Assembly (NCBI GenBank): GCA_002451795.1
Contig: DKDJ01000004.1
Location: 62,001-126,000 of the forward strand
Source of the DNA: Bacteroidales bacterium UBA6851
GTDB taxonomy: Bacteria; Bacteroidota; Bacteroidia; Bacteroidales; UBA932
Reading direction: 5' to 3'
Length of the DNA: 64,000 nucleotides
Numbering within the stretch: position 1 is the stretch's first letter; each line of letters opens with the position of its first letter. Made by a program: the position numbers and the translations under genes. Positions 6,142 through 14,330 of the stretch are shown one piece after another. The notes beneath the pieces are model-generated. The model saw nothing but the letters and a program-made list of their open reading frames with translations. It ran no database searches and was not told where the DNA came from.

Positions 6142-8211
6142 ATGAAACGATTATTTCTTACTATCTCATTATTTGCGTGCATCAACATTCACGCAGATGA
6201 CGGATCTCGACTATGGCTTGAGCCAGCCACCACTGGTACTGAGGCCAAAATAGTTGTAGATAGCAAACAGACAGCGACCACAGACATCGCAAAAGAAGAA
6301 CTTTCTACTGGTTGGCATGGTGGCGAAGTACACTTAAAAGTCAGGAAGTTGAAAGAGATGAAGCCAGATGCATTCGCCATCACCAGAAGTGGCAGCATCA
6401 CCACCATTACATCTCCTTCAGACATTGGTCTGCTTTACGGTGCTTATAGGCTTATTCAGCTGCAGAGGACTGCCGAATTGCCGGAAGAGTTCGAATATAC
6501 CGACAGCCCATTTCACGATTTCCGCATTCTTAACCACTGGGACAACCTTGACGGCAACAGCGAACGAGGCTATGCTGGTAAAAGTATCTTCTGGAACGTC
6601 CAGGGCTATCCAGACACCATCGGGACGAATGACACTAAAGAGATTGTCAATTGTCCGCTGAACAACAACACTTATGCTAGAGCATGTGCATCAGTCGGAA
6701 TCAATGGAGCGGTGCTCAACAACGTCAATGCCTCCCCTATGATGCTCAGTTCCGAGGTACTTAAGATGGCCAAGCAATACGCTGACAACCTCAGGCCATA
6801 CGGCATCAGAATCTACCTTTCAGTCAACTTCTCCAGCCCCATCATAGTCGGAGGGCTCCCGACAGCAGACCCTATGAACAAGGAAGTTCAGAACTGGTGG
6901 AAAGCGAAAGCAAAGGAGATCTATTCCCTTATCCCCGACTTCGGCGGTTTTCTTGTCAAAGCCAACAGCGAAGGACAGCCAGGACCAATGGATTATGGTC
7001 GGACACACGCAGACGGAGCCAACCTGCTTGCCAGAGCCATACGGCCATACGGCGGAATAGTCATGTGGAGAGCATTCATCAACAACCCCACTGATCCAGA
7101 CAGAGCCAAACAGGCCAGGCTCGAATTCGAAGACCTCGACGGCCAATTCCTTGACAACGTCATCATTCAGGTCAAGAACGGTCCCGTAGATTTCCAGCCT
7201 CGCGAACCTTTCAATGCACTCTTCGGAGCACTCAAGAAAACGGCCGAGATGGCAGAATTCCAGATTACACAAGAATACCTGGGACAGGCCAATCATCTCG
7301 CCTACCTCGGAACCATGTGGGAAGAGTTCTTTGACGAGGTAACTCAGTTCGCCGACTACATTCCGGCACAGCAAAGAGCACGATACAATGCTATAGCCGG
7401 AGTTGCCAACACTGGTACAGACCCTGATTGGACAGGTCACCCTCTTGCACAATCCAATTGGTACGCATTCGGGCGGCTTGCATGGAATCCAGAACTCGAT
7501 GCCAAGACAATCGCTCAGGAATGGACGAAACTGACTTTCCCAAGCCTGAACGACTCTCAGCGCGAAACCCTTATTTCCATGCTGATGCGTAGCCGTGAAG
7601 CCGTTGTAGACTACGAAATGCCTATTGGACTTCATCACCAGTTCGGAGACTCACACTATGCCCCAGGCGTGTGGGACAAACGGCCTATCAGGCGTGACTG
7701 GCTGCCTACTTTTTACAATCAGGCCGATTCATCGGGAATAGGATTTGACCGCACTGCAGCCACAGGAAGCGGAAACACATCCCAGTATGACCAAGCGTTT
7801 GGAGGTATTATGGAAAACCTCAGCACTTGCCCGGACAAATACCTTTTATGGTTCCACCATGTTCCGTGGACACACATCTGTCAGAGCGGAAGGACAGTAT
7901 GGGAAGAACTCTGCTACCGCTACCAGCACGGCATCGATGAGGTTCGCGATATGCAACGGCAGTGGAATAGCCTTGAAGGCGCCATTGATCCGGAAATTTT
8001 CCGGGATGTTCAGGTTCGGCTCATGACCCAGGCGAGAGACGCTCAGTGGTGGAAAGACGGAAGCGTATTATATTTCCAGAGCCTGCACAGACTGCCTCTC
8101 CCAGACTTTTTGGAGCCGCCTGTCCATACTTTGGAAGAATGCAAGAACAGCAACCTCAACGTAGGTCTCTACAGAAGTCCGACTCACGAGGAGCTGAACA
8201 GAGTAAGATAG
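6142..8211 (+). CDS. GH67 alpha-glucuronidase
   Basis: A 689-residue exported enzyme. Residues 1-18 are a signal peptide (MKRLFLTISLFACINIHA). The GH67 family removes 4-O-methyl-glucuronic acid from the non-reducing ends of xylo-oligosaccharides. Family blocks are intact: the N-terminal beta domain to about residue 115; the TIM barrel with NHWDNLDGNSERGYAG (131-146) and GGFLVKANSEGQPGP (Glu277); and the inverting catalytic carboxylates Asp350 (GPVDFQPREPF) and Glu378 (ITQEYLG). The helical C-terminal region runs to the end. Length is usual for the family. It starts 25 bp after the YolD gene with no evident -7 box, so it may be partly co-transcribed. It is convergent with a carboxylesterase, and together with the GH3 at 24311 the set suggests glucuronoxylan use. 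Confidence 0.95.
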   Translation: MKRLFLTISLFACINIHADDGSRLWLEPATTGTEAKIVVDSKQTATTDIAKEELSTGWHGGEVHLKVRKLKEMKPDAFAITRSGSITTITSPSDIGLLYGAYRLIQLQRTAELPEEFEYTDSPFHDFRILNHWDNLDGNSERGYAGKSIFWNVQGYPDTIGTNDTKEIVNCPLNNNTYARACASVGINGAVLNNVNASPMMLSSEVLKMAKQYADNLRPYGIRIYLSVNFSSPIIVGGLPTADPMNKEVQNWWKAKAKEIYSLIPDFGGFLVKANSEGQPGPMDYGRTHADGANLLARAIRPYGGIVMWRAFINNPTDPDRAKQARLEFEDLDGQFLDNVIIQVKNGPVDFQPREPFNALFGALKKTAEMAEFQITQEYLGQANHLAYLGTMWEEFFDEVTQFADYIPAQQRARYNAIAGVANTGTDPDWTGHPLAQSNWYAFGRLAWNPELDAKTIAQEWTKLTFPSLNDSQRETLISMLMRSREAVVDYEMPIGLHHQFGDSHYAPGVWDKRPIRRDWLPTFYNQADSSGIGFDRTAATGSGNTSQYDQAFGGIMENLSTCPDKYLLWFHHVPWTHICQSGRTVWEELCYRYQHGIDEVRDMQRQWNSLEGAIDPEIFRDVQVRLMTQARDAQWWKDGSVLYFQSLHRLPLPDFLEPPVHTLEECKNSNLNVGLYRSPTHEELNRVR

Positions 8212-8226
8212 CAAGTAACTAACACA

Positions 8227-8260
8227 AGCGGCTGACCACATCAATAAATGGCCAGCCGCT
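8227..8260. terminator. Bidirectional terminator between GH67 and carboxylesterase
   Basis: A 12-bp stem (8227-8238 with 8249-8260, one non-pairing position) and a 10-nt loop, followed by ATTATTATCTT. It lies between two convergent genes. The T-tract is interrupted, so efficiency is uncertain. Confidence 0.65.
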
Positions 8261-8292
8261 ATTATTATCTTCAAAGAACACTATTTATGCAT

Positions 8293-9774
8293 CTATGGGC
8301 GAGAAGCAACAAGAGGCTCTCCTGGAGCAGATGCTTCAGCATCATTCTCGTCAAGCTTGAATATCATGAAAGACTTGCTGCTTTCGGTATATGGCTTCCA
8401 TTCACCACCTTTAGGACCGTTAGGGTCGCCATATTTTGCGAAATTGGACCATGCGGTAAGCATTTTCTCCGAGAGATCCCAGTCTCCCTGAGTCCAAGGC
8501 CTCCAGCAATGCTCCAGAGACTTGAAGACATACCACAAGTCGGATGAATGGAACGCTCCCTTGAGATAATCCTCCGGGTGAGAGCCATCATCTGGAAGAG
8601 GACGGGCAAACTGATAAGCATACGCCTTCTGACCGAGAGACTCTCTATTCAAGCAGAAATCAGCAATCTGAGGGCCCATATTTCCGGCATCATTAAGGGT
8701 ATATCCCATCATGAATGGCACCTTGGCAAGCTTGTCCGTAACGCAAGCCTCGTCAAATGTTATCGGCAGCACGTAATGATCAAGATATGGTGCAATAGGC
8801 ATTGCAGAAAGGGCGCTTCTCTTACCGGTCACAGAGGTATAAATCGTTCCGAGCGCGTAAATGGTTTCCGTCGAAGCAGCACGCATCTTCTTGAGGTCAG
8901 TAAGTCCGGCCCAGTCCATCACTTCCTTAATGCTGGCTTCAGCCTCTTCAAGAGTAAGATGTCCCTGTGTAGTCATTCTTCCACCCTCGGCAGCTTTGGC
9001 ATCTGCAGTCTTGCTTGGATCAACAAGTCCGCTTCCGCTCATCACTACCGCCTTGTTAAAGAGACCTTCGGTAAGTGGAGATGCAGAAAGGAACTTGACA
9101 CTTCTCGAGCCAGCACTCTGTCCAAAAATCATCACATTATCAGGATCCCCGCCGAACTGTGCAATATTGTTCTTGACCCACTTAAGGGCAGCTATCTGAT
9201 CCAGCGTACCCCAGTTACCTGTAGCATGCTCTGGATCCTCAGCAGAAATCTCAGGATGGGCAAAAAAACCAAATGGACCCACACGGTAGTTAAATGTCAC
9301 AAGGACGACATCCTTTGCCGCCCACTCCTTTCCATCGAACTCAGGCTCTGAGCCCCAGCCCTCACGAAGTCCGCCTCCAAAAATCCAGAAAGCCACTGGA
9401 AGTTTCTTGTCTACCTGTCCCGGAGCCTTGGTATAGACATTTAGGTAAAGGCAGTCCTCGCTGTAAGGAGCCTCATCACCATAGCCCCACTCGGTAGTAT
9501 ATCCGCCTGGATAATGCGCTGCCTGAAATGCAGGATGTCCGAACTTGTCGCACATTCTCACTCCTTCCCAAGCCACCACGCTCTGAGGAGCTCTCCATCT
9601 GTTCTCTCCAATAGGAGGTGCGGCATAAGGAATTCCCTTATATACATATACACCCTCCTTCTCGGTCATGACTCCCTGAATATCACCGCCTTCTACGTGA
9701 AGCACAGGAACAGTTTTCTCCCCGGCGCAGGCAGAGAGCACCAGGGCTGAAAATAAATACAAAAACTTCTTCAT
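8293..9774 (-). CDS. Type-B carboxylesterase lipoprotein
   Basis: 493 residues. The signal peptide ends in the lipobox LSAC with Cys16, so it is probably an outer-membrane or periplasmic lipoprotein. Alpha/beta-hydrolase landmarks of the carboxylesterase/para-nitrobenzyl esterase family: GIPYAAPPIGENRW (47-60), EDCLYLNVY, an oxyanion stretch FGGG (132-135), the nucleophile elbow GQSAGS with Ser220, Asp362 (YTLNDAGNMG) and His409 (GAFHSSD). Substrate is not readable from sequence. Its place next to alpha-glucuronidase and an AraC regulator suggests removal of acetyl or hydroxycinnamoyl groups from hemicellulose, which is inference. It has its own promoter inside the end of the upstream AraC gene. 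Confidence 0.88.
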   Translation of the reverse strand: MKKFLYLFSALVLSACAGEKTVPVLHVEGGDIQGVMTEKEGVYVYKGIPYAAPPIGENRWRAPQSVVAWEGVRMCDKFGHPAFQAAHYPGGYTTEWGYGDEAPYSEDCLYLNVYTKAPGQVDKKLPVAFWIFGGGLREGWGSEPEFDGKEWAAKDVVLVTFNYRVGPFGFFAHPEISAEDPEHATGNWGTLDQIAALKWVKNNIAQFGGDPDNVMIFGQSAGSRSVKFLSASPLTEGLFNKAVVMSGSGLVDPSKTADAKAAEGGRMTTQGHLTLEEAEASIKEVMDWAGLTDLKKMRAASTETIYALGTIYTSVTGKRSALSAMPIAPYLDHYVLPITFDEACVTDKLAKVPFMMGYTLNDAGNMGPQIADFCLNRESLGQKAYAYQFARPLPDDGSHPEDYLKGAFHSSDLWYVFKSLEHCWRPWTQGDWDLSEKMLTAWSNFAKYGDPNGPKGGEWKPYTESSKSFMIFKLDENDAEASAPGEPLVASRP

Positions 9775-9789
9775 GTGAATTTTATATAA

Positions 9790-10698
9790 TTATAAATCAA
9801 ATTTAGCAATTTTATTTTTCTCTGACAATGCTCTGTCAGCAAGAACAATCCCCCTCTGCCTATATTCTCCAGGTGAGCACCCGCGTAACCGCTTGAATAC
9901 ATGGCAGAAATGTGAAGTATTGTTGAACCCACATGCATAAGCCACGTCCGAAACACAAAGCGAGTCATCATTTGTCAGCATCATGCAGGCCCGATTAATC
10001 CGCATCTCATTCACGGTAAAGACAAGCGTCCGCCCTGTGCTTCTTCGGAAAAAGTTACAAAAGGCCGTCCGGCTCATAGAGAACTTATAAGCCACATCAG
10101 ATAGGGATATATCCTCACAGAGATGCTCTTCAATGTATGAGAGGATCCCGGCAATCCTTGAAGTCCCGGAATGTTTGAAGTCGGACACGTCTAGACATAT
10201 ACGCCTAATGTCATTGCAGATATATACAAGACGCAATATTTCCATAAAGGAGATAAGTCTTTCCTGAGCAGACTGCGCCGTCATCCTCATCATAAGCGAA
10301 GAGATCCGCGTGCCGCACTCCCCTCTGATTTCCATAGCAGAATCAAGTCCTGACAACATGTCTACTATACGCCTAAATTCCGGAAAAACAGATAGCCTTG
10401 AAGAAATCGTCTCCAGAGAAAACTGAATGTTATATTCCATAATGTGTCCGCGTGACAGACTGTCATAAATCCAGTTATGCGCTATATTACCAGGTATAAG
10501 TATCACCTCCATCTCACGGAAAGGTTCCGTAATATCGCCTATGGTACGGATACCGCTTCCGTTCAGAGTGAATTGGAACTCCATCTCAGGATGGCAATGG
10601 AGCGAAAGATTATCTATGGTGGCATCGCGATCGCACCTCACCAGAAACGAATTACCGTCTGGAATTACAACTCTTTCGAAACAGACCGCCTTTGACAT
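9790..10698 (-). CDS. AraC-family transcriptional regulator with cupin sensor domain
   Basis: 302 residues from the ATG at 10698. The N-terminal half contains a cupin-like region (LSLHCHPEMEFQFTLNGSG, then VILIPGNIAHNW), typical of sugar-responsive AraC proteins. The C-terminal 100 residues hold two helix-turn-helices (ISLSDVAYKFSMSRTAFCNFF and CVSDVAYACGFNNTSHFCHVF). The start is chosen because a full promoter (TTTG, 19 bp, TATATTTG) lies just upstream at 10714-10744; an open extension to 10773 overlaps that promoter. The gene is divergent from the acyltransferase at 10788 and upstream of the carboxylesterase on the same strand. It probably controls one or more of the neighbouring polysaccharide genes. 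Confidence 0.9.
   Translation of the reverse strand: MSKAVCFERVVIPDGNSFLVRCDRDATIDNLSLHCHPEMEFQFTLNGSGIRTIGDITEPFREMEVILIPGNIAHNWIYDSLSRGHIMEYNIQFSLETISSRLSVFPEFRRIVDMLSGLDSAMEIRGECGTRISSLMMRMTAQSAQERLISFMEILRLVYICNDIRRICLDVSDFKHSGTSRIAGILSYIEEHLCEDISLSDVAYKFSMSRTAFCNFFRRSTGRTLVFTVNEMRINRACMMLTNDDSLCVSDVAYACGFNNTSHFCHVFKRLRGCSPGEYRQRGIVLADRALSEKNKIAKFDL
9798..9828 (-). promoter_or_regulatory. Carboxylesterase promoter within the AraC gene end
   Basis: On the minus strand TTG (9826-9828), 20 bp, TAAATTTG (9798-9805). The -7 box overlaps the last codons of the AraC gene. The predicted leader is about 20 nt to the ATG at 9774. Confidence 0.75.
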
Positions 10699-10713
10699 AT
10701 TGTGAATTTTACA

Positions 10714-10744
10714 CAAATATATAATATTATTCACCAATCCCAAA
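10714..10744 (-). promoter_or_regulatory. Promoter of the AraC gene
   Basis: On the minus strand TTTG (10741-10744), 19 bp, TATATTTG (10714-10721); the leader is about 12 nt. Confidence 0.85.
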
Positions 10745-10758
10745 ACGCATAATCCACC

Positions 10759-10766
10759 TAAATTTG
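10759..10766 (+). promoter_or_regulatory. -7 box of the acyltransferase gene
   Basis: TAAATTTG followed by CA. It is divergent from the AraC promoter, and the two overlap in the 10741-10766 region, so an AraC protein bound here could affect both. Confidence 0.75.
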
Positions 10767-10787
10767 CAGCCAAAACACACCATCAGA

Positions 10788-11924
10788 ATGACAGACAGAT
10801 ACCTTGCTTCCAAGCCAAGATTTGAGATTCTGGACGGACTCCGCGGAGTAGCCGCCCTTATGGTCATTGCATATCACATTTGTGAAGTGTACATGACAAG
10901 TTATGCAGATGCCTATGTCAATCACGGTTACCTCGCCGTAGACTTTTTCTTTGCACTTTCCGGATTCGTGATTGGGTACGCATACGATGATAGATGGACA
11001 AAAATGAGCACTTGGGGTTTCTTCAAACGCCGCCTTATTCGTCTACATCCAATGGTGATATTCGGAGTAATAGTCGGAGCGGTCTGCTTCTACTTTCAGG
11101 ACTGTGCTGATTTTCCGCTAGTCCACACCACACAGGCTGGGCAACTGCTTATCGTAATGCTCATCAATATGCTTATGATTCCGCTGCCTCCGTGCATGGA
11201 CATCAGAGGAACCGCCGAGGTATCTGCATTAAACGGTCCGACATGGACTCTGATGTATGAGTATATCGCTAATATTCTTTACGCATTTGTCCTAAGGCGC
11301 TTGCCGAAAATAGCCATTGCAATACTCGTGGCTCTTAGTGCCGTACTCACTCTTGATGTGGCATTGAACATCAATATCTTCGGTATTCTTGACGACTACC
11401 AGACTCCTTATGCGATTCTCGGTGGATGGTCCCTTACAGGACAAGGTATATATCTTGGATTCACAAGACTTCTCTATCCATTCCTTGCAGGTCTGCTGAT
11501 TTCAAGACTTCACCTGACACTGGACGTGAAAGGTGCATTTCTATGGTGTTCCATTGCCATTGTCGCACTCCTAAATGTTCCTTTTCTAGGAAACAGAACG
11601 CCACTGCTTGAAGGGCTATTCAATTCAGCCATGATTCTATGCATACTGCCACTAATTGTATCAGTCGCAGCAGGCAGCAATATAAAAGGAAAATTCGCCA
11701 ACAAACTATGCAAATTCTGTGGGGAGATATCCTATCCGATATATATAACCCACTACCCGATGGTATTCATACAGCATGCATGGGTACAAAATCACCCTGA
11801 CGCCCCAATAGGAGCCCATATAGTAGTTGCCCTCAGTACTTTCGCAGCAGCCGTATTCGTTGCCTATGCCGCGCTCAAGCTCTATGACGAACCAGTAAGG
11901 AAATGGCTTCAGGAGAGAAAATAA
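10788..11924 (+). CDS. Acyltransferase 3 (OafA/YrhL family) membrane protein
   Basis: 378 residues with about ten hydrophobic segments. The N-terminal hallmark RFEILDGLRGVAALMVIAYH contains the R/K...H pattern, with the predicted catalytic His in helix 1, and LAVDFFFALSGFVIGYAY and FFKRRLIRLHP follow. The family transfers acyl groups, often acetyl, to carbohydrates of the cell surface or to small molecules across the inner membrane. The acceptor is unknown. The ATG at 10788 was chosen because the TTG at 10764 lies inside the -7 box. The gene is divergent from the AraC regulator, and a GH35-type gene with its own promoter follows 64 bp downstream. Confidence 0.9.
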   Translation: MTDRYLASKPRFEILDGLRGVAALMVIAYHICEVYMTSYADAYVNHGYLAVDFFFALSGFVIGYAYDDRWTKMSTWGFFKRRLIRLHPMVIFGVIVGAVCFYFQDCADFPLVHTTQAGQLLIVMLINMLMIPLPPCMDIRGTAEVSALNGPTWTLMYEYIANILYAFVLRRLPKIAIAILVALSAVLTLDVALNINIFGILDDYQTPYAILGGWSLTGQGIYLGFTRLLYPFLAGLLISRLHLTLDVKGAFLWCSIAIVALLNVPFLGNRTPLLEGLFNSAMILCILPLIVSVAAGSNIKGKFANKLCKFCGEISYPIYITHYPMVFIQHAWVQNHPDAPIGAHIVVALSTFAAAVFVAYAALKLYDEPVRKWLQERK

Positions 11925-11947
11925 TTAGCATTTAGGAAAAAGAATCG

Positions 11948-11955
11948 TATATTTG
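11948..11955 (+). promoter_or_regulatory. -7 box of the GH35-type gene
   Basis: TATATTTG; no clear -33 element. The predicted leader is about 30 nt. Confidence 0.6.
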
Positions 11956-11988
11956 TCATGATCGGGAAACAAGTCCCACATGATTAAT

Positions 11989-13692
11989 ATGAAACGCATC
12001 CTTTTCATTTTTTCAGCCTTGACATTGTTCATATTCAAGGCATATTCGCAGCCCACACTTCAAACCAATGGGACTACTGCACACATCATAGCCAACGGAA
12101 AGCCCATGCTCATCATCGGAGGAGAAATGGGCAATTCATCAGCCTCATCAGCGGCGGATATAAAGAAGCATTTTGATCACCTGCAAAGGCTGGGGCTCAA
12201 CACCGTGCTCGTCCCGGTATCATGGGAACTGATAGAGCCAGAGGAGGGCAAGTTTGACATGAGTAGCCTGGACAACATTCTTATACAGGCACAAAGCCAT
12301 GATTTGAAGGTAGTCCTGCTATGGTTCGGTGCATGGAAGAACAGCATGAGCTGCTATGCTCCGGAATGGTTCAAACGGGATGTCAAAAGATTTCCTCGCG
12401 CCCATGCCGAAAACGGACGTCCTGTCGAAGAAGCCAGTTCCCTTAGCCAAAACGTCCTTGAAGCTGACAAAAAAGCCTTTTGCAAAGTAATTGAGTATCT
12501 CAGAGATAACGACAAGAGCCAGACAGTAATCATGGTACAAGTGGAGAATGAAATAGGGATGATAGACGTACCAAGAGACTATTCGGAAGACGCTAACAAG
12601 CTGTATCATAGCCGCGTTCCGGAGTCACTTGTCAAATATCTGACCGACCATCGCAAGACCCTTCATCCTTATATGGCTGAGCGATTTCAATATGACTCCA
12701 CACACAAGACCTGGCCAGAAGTATTCGGAAACGATATATATTCTGAGGAAATATTCCAGACATGGACCTATGCCAGATACGTTGAACAGCTCGCATCTGC
12801 AGGCAAGGAGATATATAAAATCCCCATGTATGTCAATGTCGCTCTCAATAGCCGTGGAAGGAAACCGGGACAATACCCATCTGGAGGGCCACTTGCTCAC
12901 CTCATTGACATCTGGCATGCATCCGCCCCATCCATTCAGGTACTCGGAGTAGACATTTACGACACCGGATTTGCCGACTGGACGGACAAATACCACCTCC
13001 ATAACAATCCGCTCTTCATTCCGGAGATACGGCTCGAGGACAAAGACGCCATGTACGCCCTTTACGCGTTCGGACACCATGATGCAATGGGATTCTGTCC
13101 GTTCAGCATCGAAGACTATCCGATGCACCAGGGAAAAAGCACAAACTCGTCCGACAATATAGACCTTAATGCAGATGACCAGCTGAACGCATTCACGCCA
13201 CAGACAGGCAACTTGTCCCCGATAGCTTCATGCTACCGTCTACTTCGTCAGGCAGAGCAACTCATAATTGACCGTCAAGGCACATCCGACATGGATGCAG
13301 TGCTGCTGACCAATGAACATAGGGAACAGGAAATCATCACAACTGACGGAATACGGTTCACAGTCAAACATAGTTACTCGCTTGGGTGGGAAGCGGGCGC
13401 CAAGGACGAAAACTGGCCCGAAGCAGCCTGCATCATACTACGTCTCGGGGTAGAAGACTATATGGTATTGGGAAGCGGAGTAGTCATCACCTGTTCGGAC
13501 GCAAAAGCCGGAACACAGTGGAAAAAAGGCGACAAGAGGATAGGCATCGCACTATGCGAATCAGTATCGGTAGAAGGACGTCAGTTGACGCCGGTGAGAC
13601 GGCTCAATGGAGACCAGACGCATCAAGGACGTCACATCCGTATCCCGGCCGGACAGTTTGACGCACAACATTTTAGACTCTATCGTTTCTGA
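11989..13692 (+). CDS. GH35-type beta-galactosidase with DUF5597 C-terminal domain
   Basis: 567 residues from the ATG at 11989 (another in-frame ATG at 11980). A signal peptide runs to about residue 20. The TIM-barrel part has the GH35-like acid/base motif QVENEIG (Glu188) and a nucleophile in LFIPEIRLE (Glu346). The C-terminal third fits DUF5597, a domain found in GH35 enzymes such as Cellvibrio Bgl35A, which removes galactose from xyloglucan. Exact substrate here is inferred, not shown. The stop overlaps the end of the convergent GNAT gene by 20 bp. The set GH67, esterase, GH35 and AraC is consistent with hemicellulose side-chain removal. Confidence 0.85.
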   Translation: MKRILFIFSALTLFIFKAYSQPTLQTNGTTAHIIANGKPMLIIGGEMGNSSASSAADIKKHFDHLQRLGLNTVLVPVSWELIEPEEGKFDMSSLDNILIQAQSHDLKVVLLWFGAWKNSMSCYAPEWFKRDVKRFPRAHAENGRPVEEASSLSQNVLEADKKAFCKVIEYLRDNDKSQTVIMVQVENEIGMIDVPRDYSEDANKLYHSRVPESLVKYLTDHRKTLHPYMAERFQYDSTHKTWPEVFGNDIYSEEIFQTWTYARYVEQLASAGKEIYKIPMYVNVALNSRGRKPGQYPSGGPLAHLIDIWHASAPSIQVLGVDIYDTGFADWTDKYHLHNNPLFIPEIRLEDKDAMYALYAFGHHDAMGFCPFSIEDYPMHQGKSTNSSDNIDLNADDQLNAFTPQTGNLSPIASCYRLLRQAEQLIIDRQGTSDMDAVLLTNEHREQEIITTDGIRFTVKHSYSLGWEAGAKDENWPEAACIILRLGVEDYMVLGSGVVITCSDAKAGTQWKKGDKRIGIALCESVSVEGRQLTPVRRLNGDQTHQGRHIRIPAGQFDAQHFRLYRF

Positions 13693-14257
13693 CAATATCA
13701 TCAAGTACGAGCTTGTCATAAGACACTCCGGCAAAGATAATTTCGCTCTCCTTCCGAAAGCCAAGTTCGCCATAATATGTGCTAACCCTCGGATGAGACT
13801 GATCCACTATCAGTGAGAATCTGCCATAACCAAGTTCCCTGCCGCGACTGATCTGGGCTCGCATAAGTAGATGTCCTAGACCGCATCCCCTATATCCTGG
13901 CGCCACGGCAAGGGAGTCAAGATAATATTCTCCAGGTCCGGTTTCCATATCAGAAGCCGAGTCAAAAGGCATTTCGCACTTGCGCTCAATTTCAGCAAAG
14001 GTGCGTTTTCTGTCCTCCTCATAACTATCTCCCGGATATGCTACAATACATCCAGCATCAGCCCCATCCACACTGGCAATTAACGCATTCCGATATGAAT
14101 AGAGCGTATCCTCCATAGTGCAAATCTCGTCCATAAAACGGTAGGTTTCCGGCCTCTCCTCGAAGTTGGATAGCCCCACTGCACACAACACACACTCCGC
14201 CACAAATGGAGCGTCGGACTTGTCAGCTTCCCTGATTATCACTTTTCCATCCATCAT
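13673..14257 (-). CDS. GNAT-family N-acetyltransferase
   Basis: 194 residues from the ATG at 14257. The acetyl-CoA binding core is YYLDSLAVAPGYRGCGLGHLLM, with the R-G-x-G-x-G/A pattern seen as RGCGLG, followed by the C-terminal GELGFRKES. The acceptor is unknown. The start is set by the -7 box at 14265-14272, which leaves only a few nucleotides of leader; the 10-codon upstream extension lies in the promoter. The 3' end overlaps the GH35-type gene tail-to-tail by 20 bp. It is divergent from dsbD. Confidence 0.85.
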   Translation of the reverse strand: MMDGKVIIREADKSDAPFVAECVLCAVGLSNFEERPETYRFMDEICTMEDTLYSYRNALIASVDGADAGCIVAYPGDSYEEDRKRTFAEIERKCEMPFDSASDMETGPGEYYLDSLAVAPGYRGCGLGHLLMRAQISRGRELGYGRFSLIVDQSHPRVSTYYGELGFRKESEIIFAGVSYDKLVLDDIVRNDRV

Positions 14258-14264
14258 ACACAGA

Positions 14265-14272
14265 CAAAAATA
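14265..14272 (-). promoter_or_regulatory. -7 box of the GNAT gene, almost leaderless
   Basis: TATTTTTG on the minus strand; its last base lies 7 nt from the ATG at 14257. Confidence 0.6.
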
Positions 14273-14295
14273 CTGAAAATAAACCATATTATTCT

Positions 14296-14303
14296 TAAAT
14301 TTG
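14296..14303 (+). promoter_or_regulatory. -7 box of dsbD
   Basis: TAAATTTG followed by CA. The predicted leader is about 25 nt. An in-frame TTG at 14301 overlaps the box and was rejected as a start. Confidence 0.7.
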
Positions 14304-14330
14304 CATTCTTATGCTAATCAATTTCAAGAA

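Noticed and set aside
6820..7638. 272-codon minus-strand frame inside the GH67 gene
   Set aside because: Antisense shadow of a conserved GH67 gene; cysteine-rich sequence without recognisable domains.
8548..9351. 267-codon plus-strand frame inside the carboxylesterase gene
   Set aside because: Antisense shadow of the esterase; no family features.
10764..10787. TTG start for the acyltransferase
   Set aside because: The TTG is part of the -7 box TAAATTTG; the ATG at 10788 follows it.
11958..11987. Nine-codon frame upstream of the GH35-type gene
   Set aside because: Contains no run of regulatory codons and no terminator follows; probably chance.
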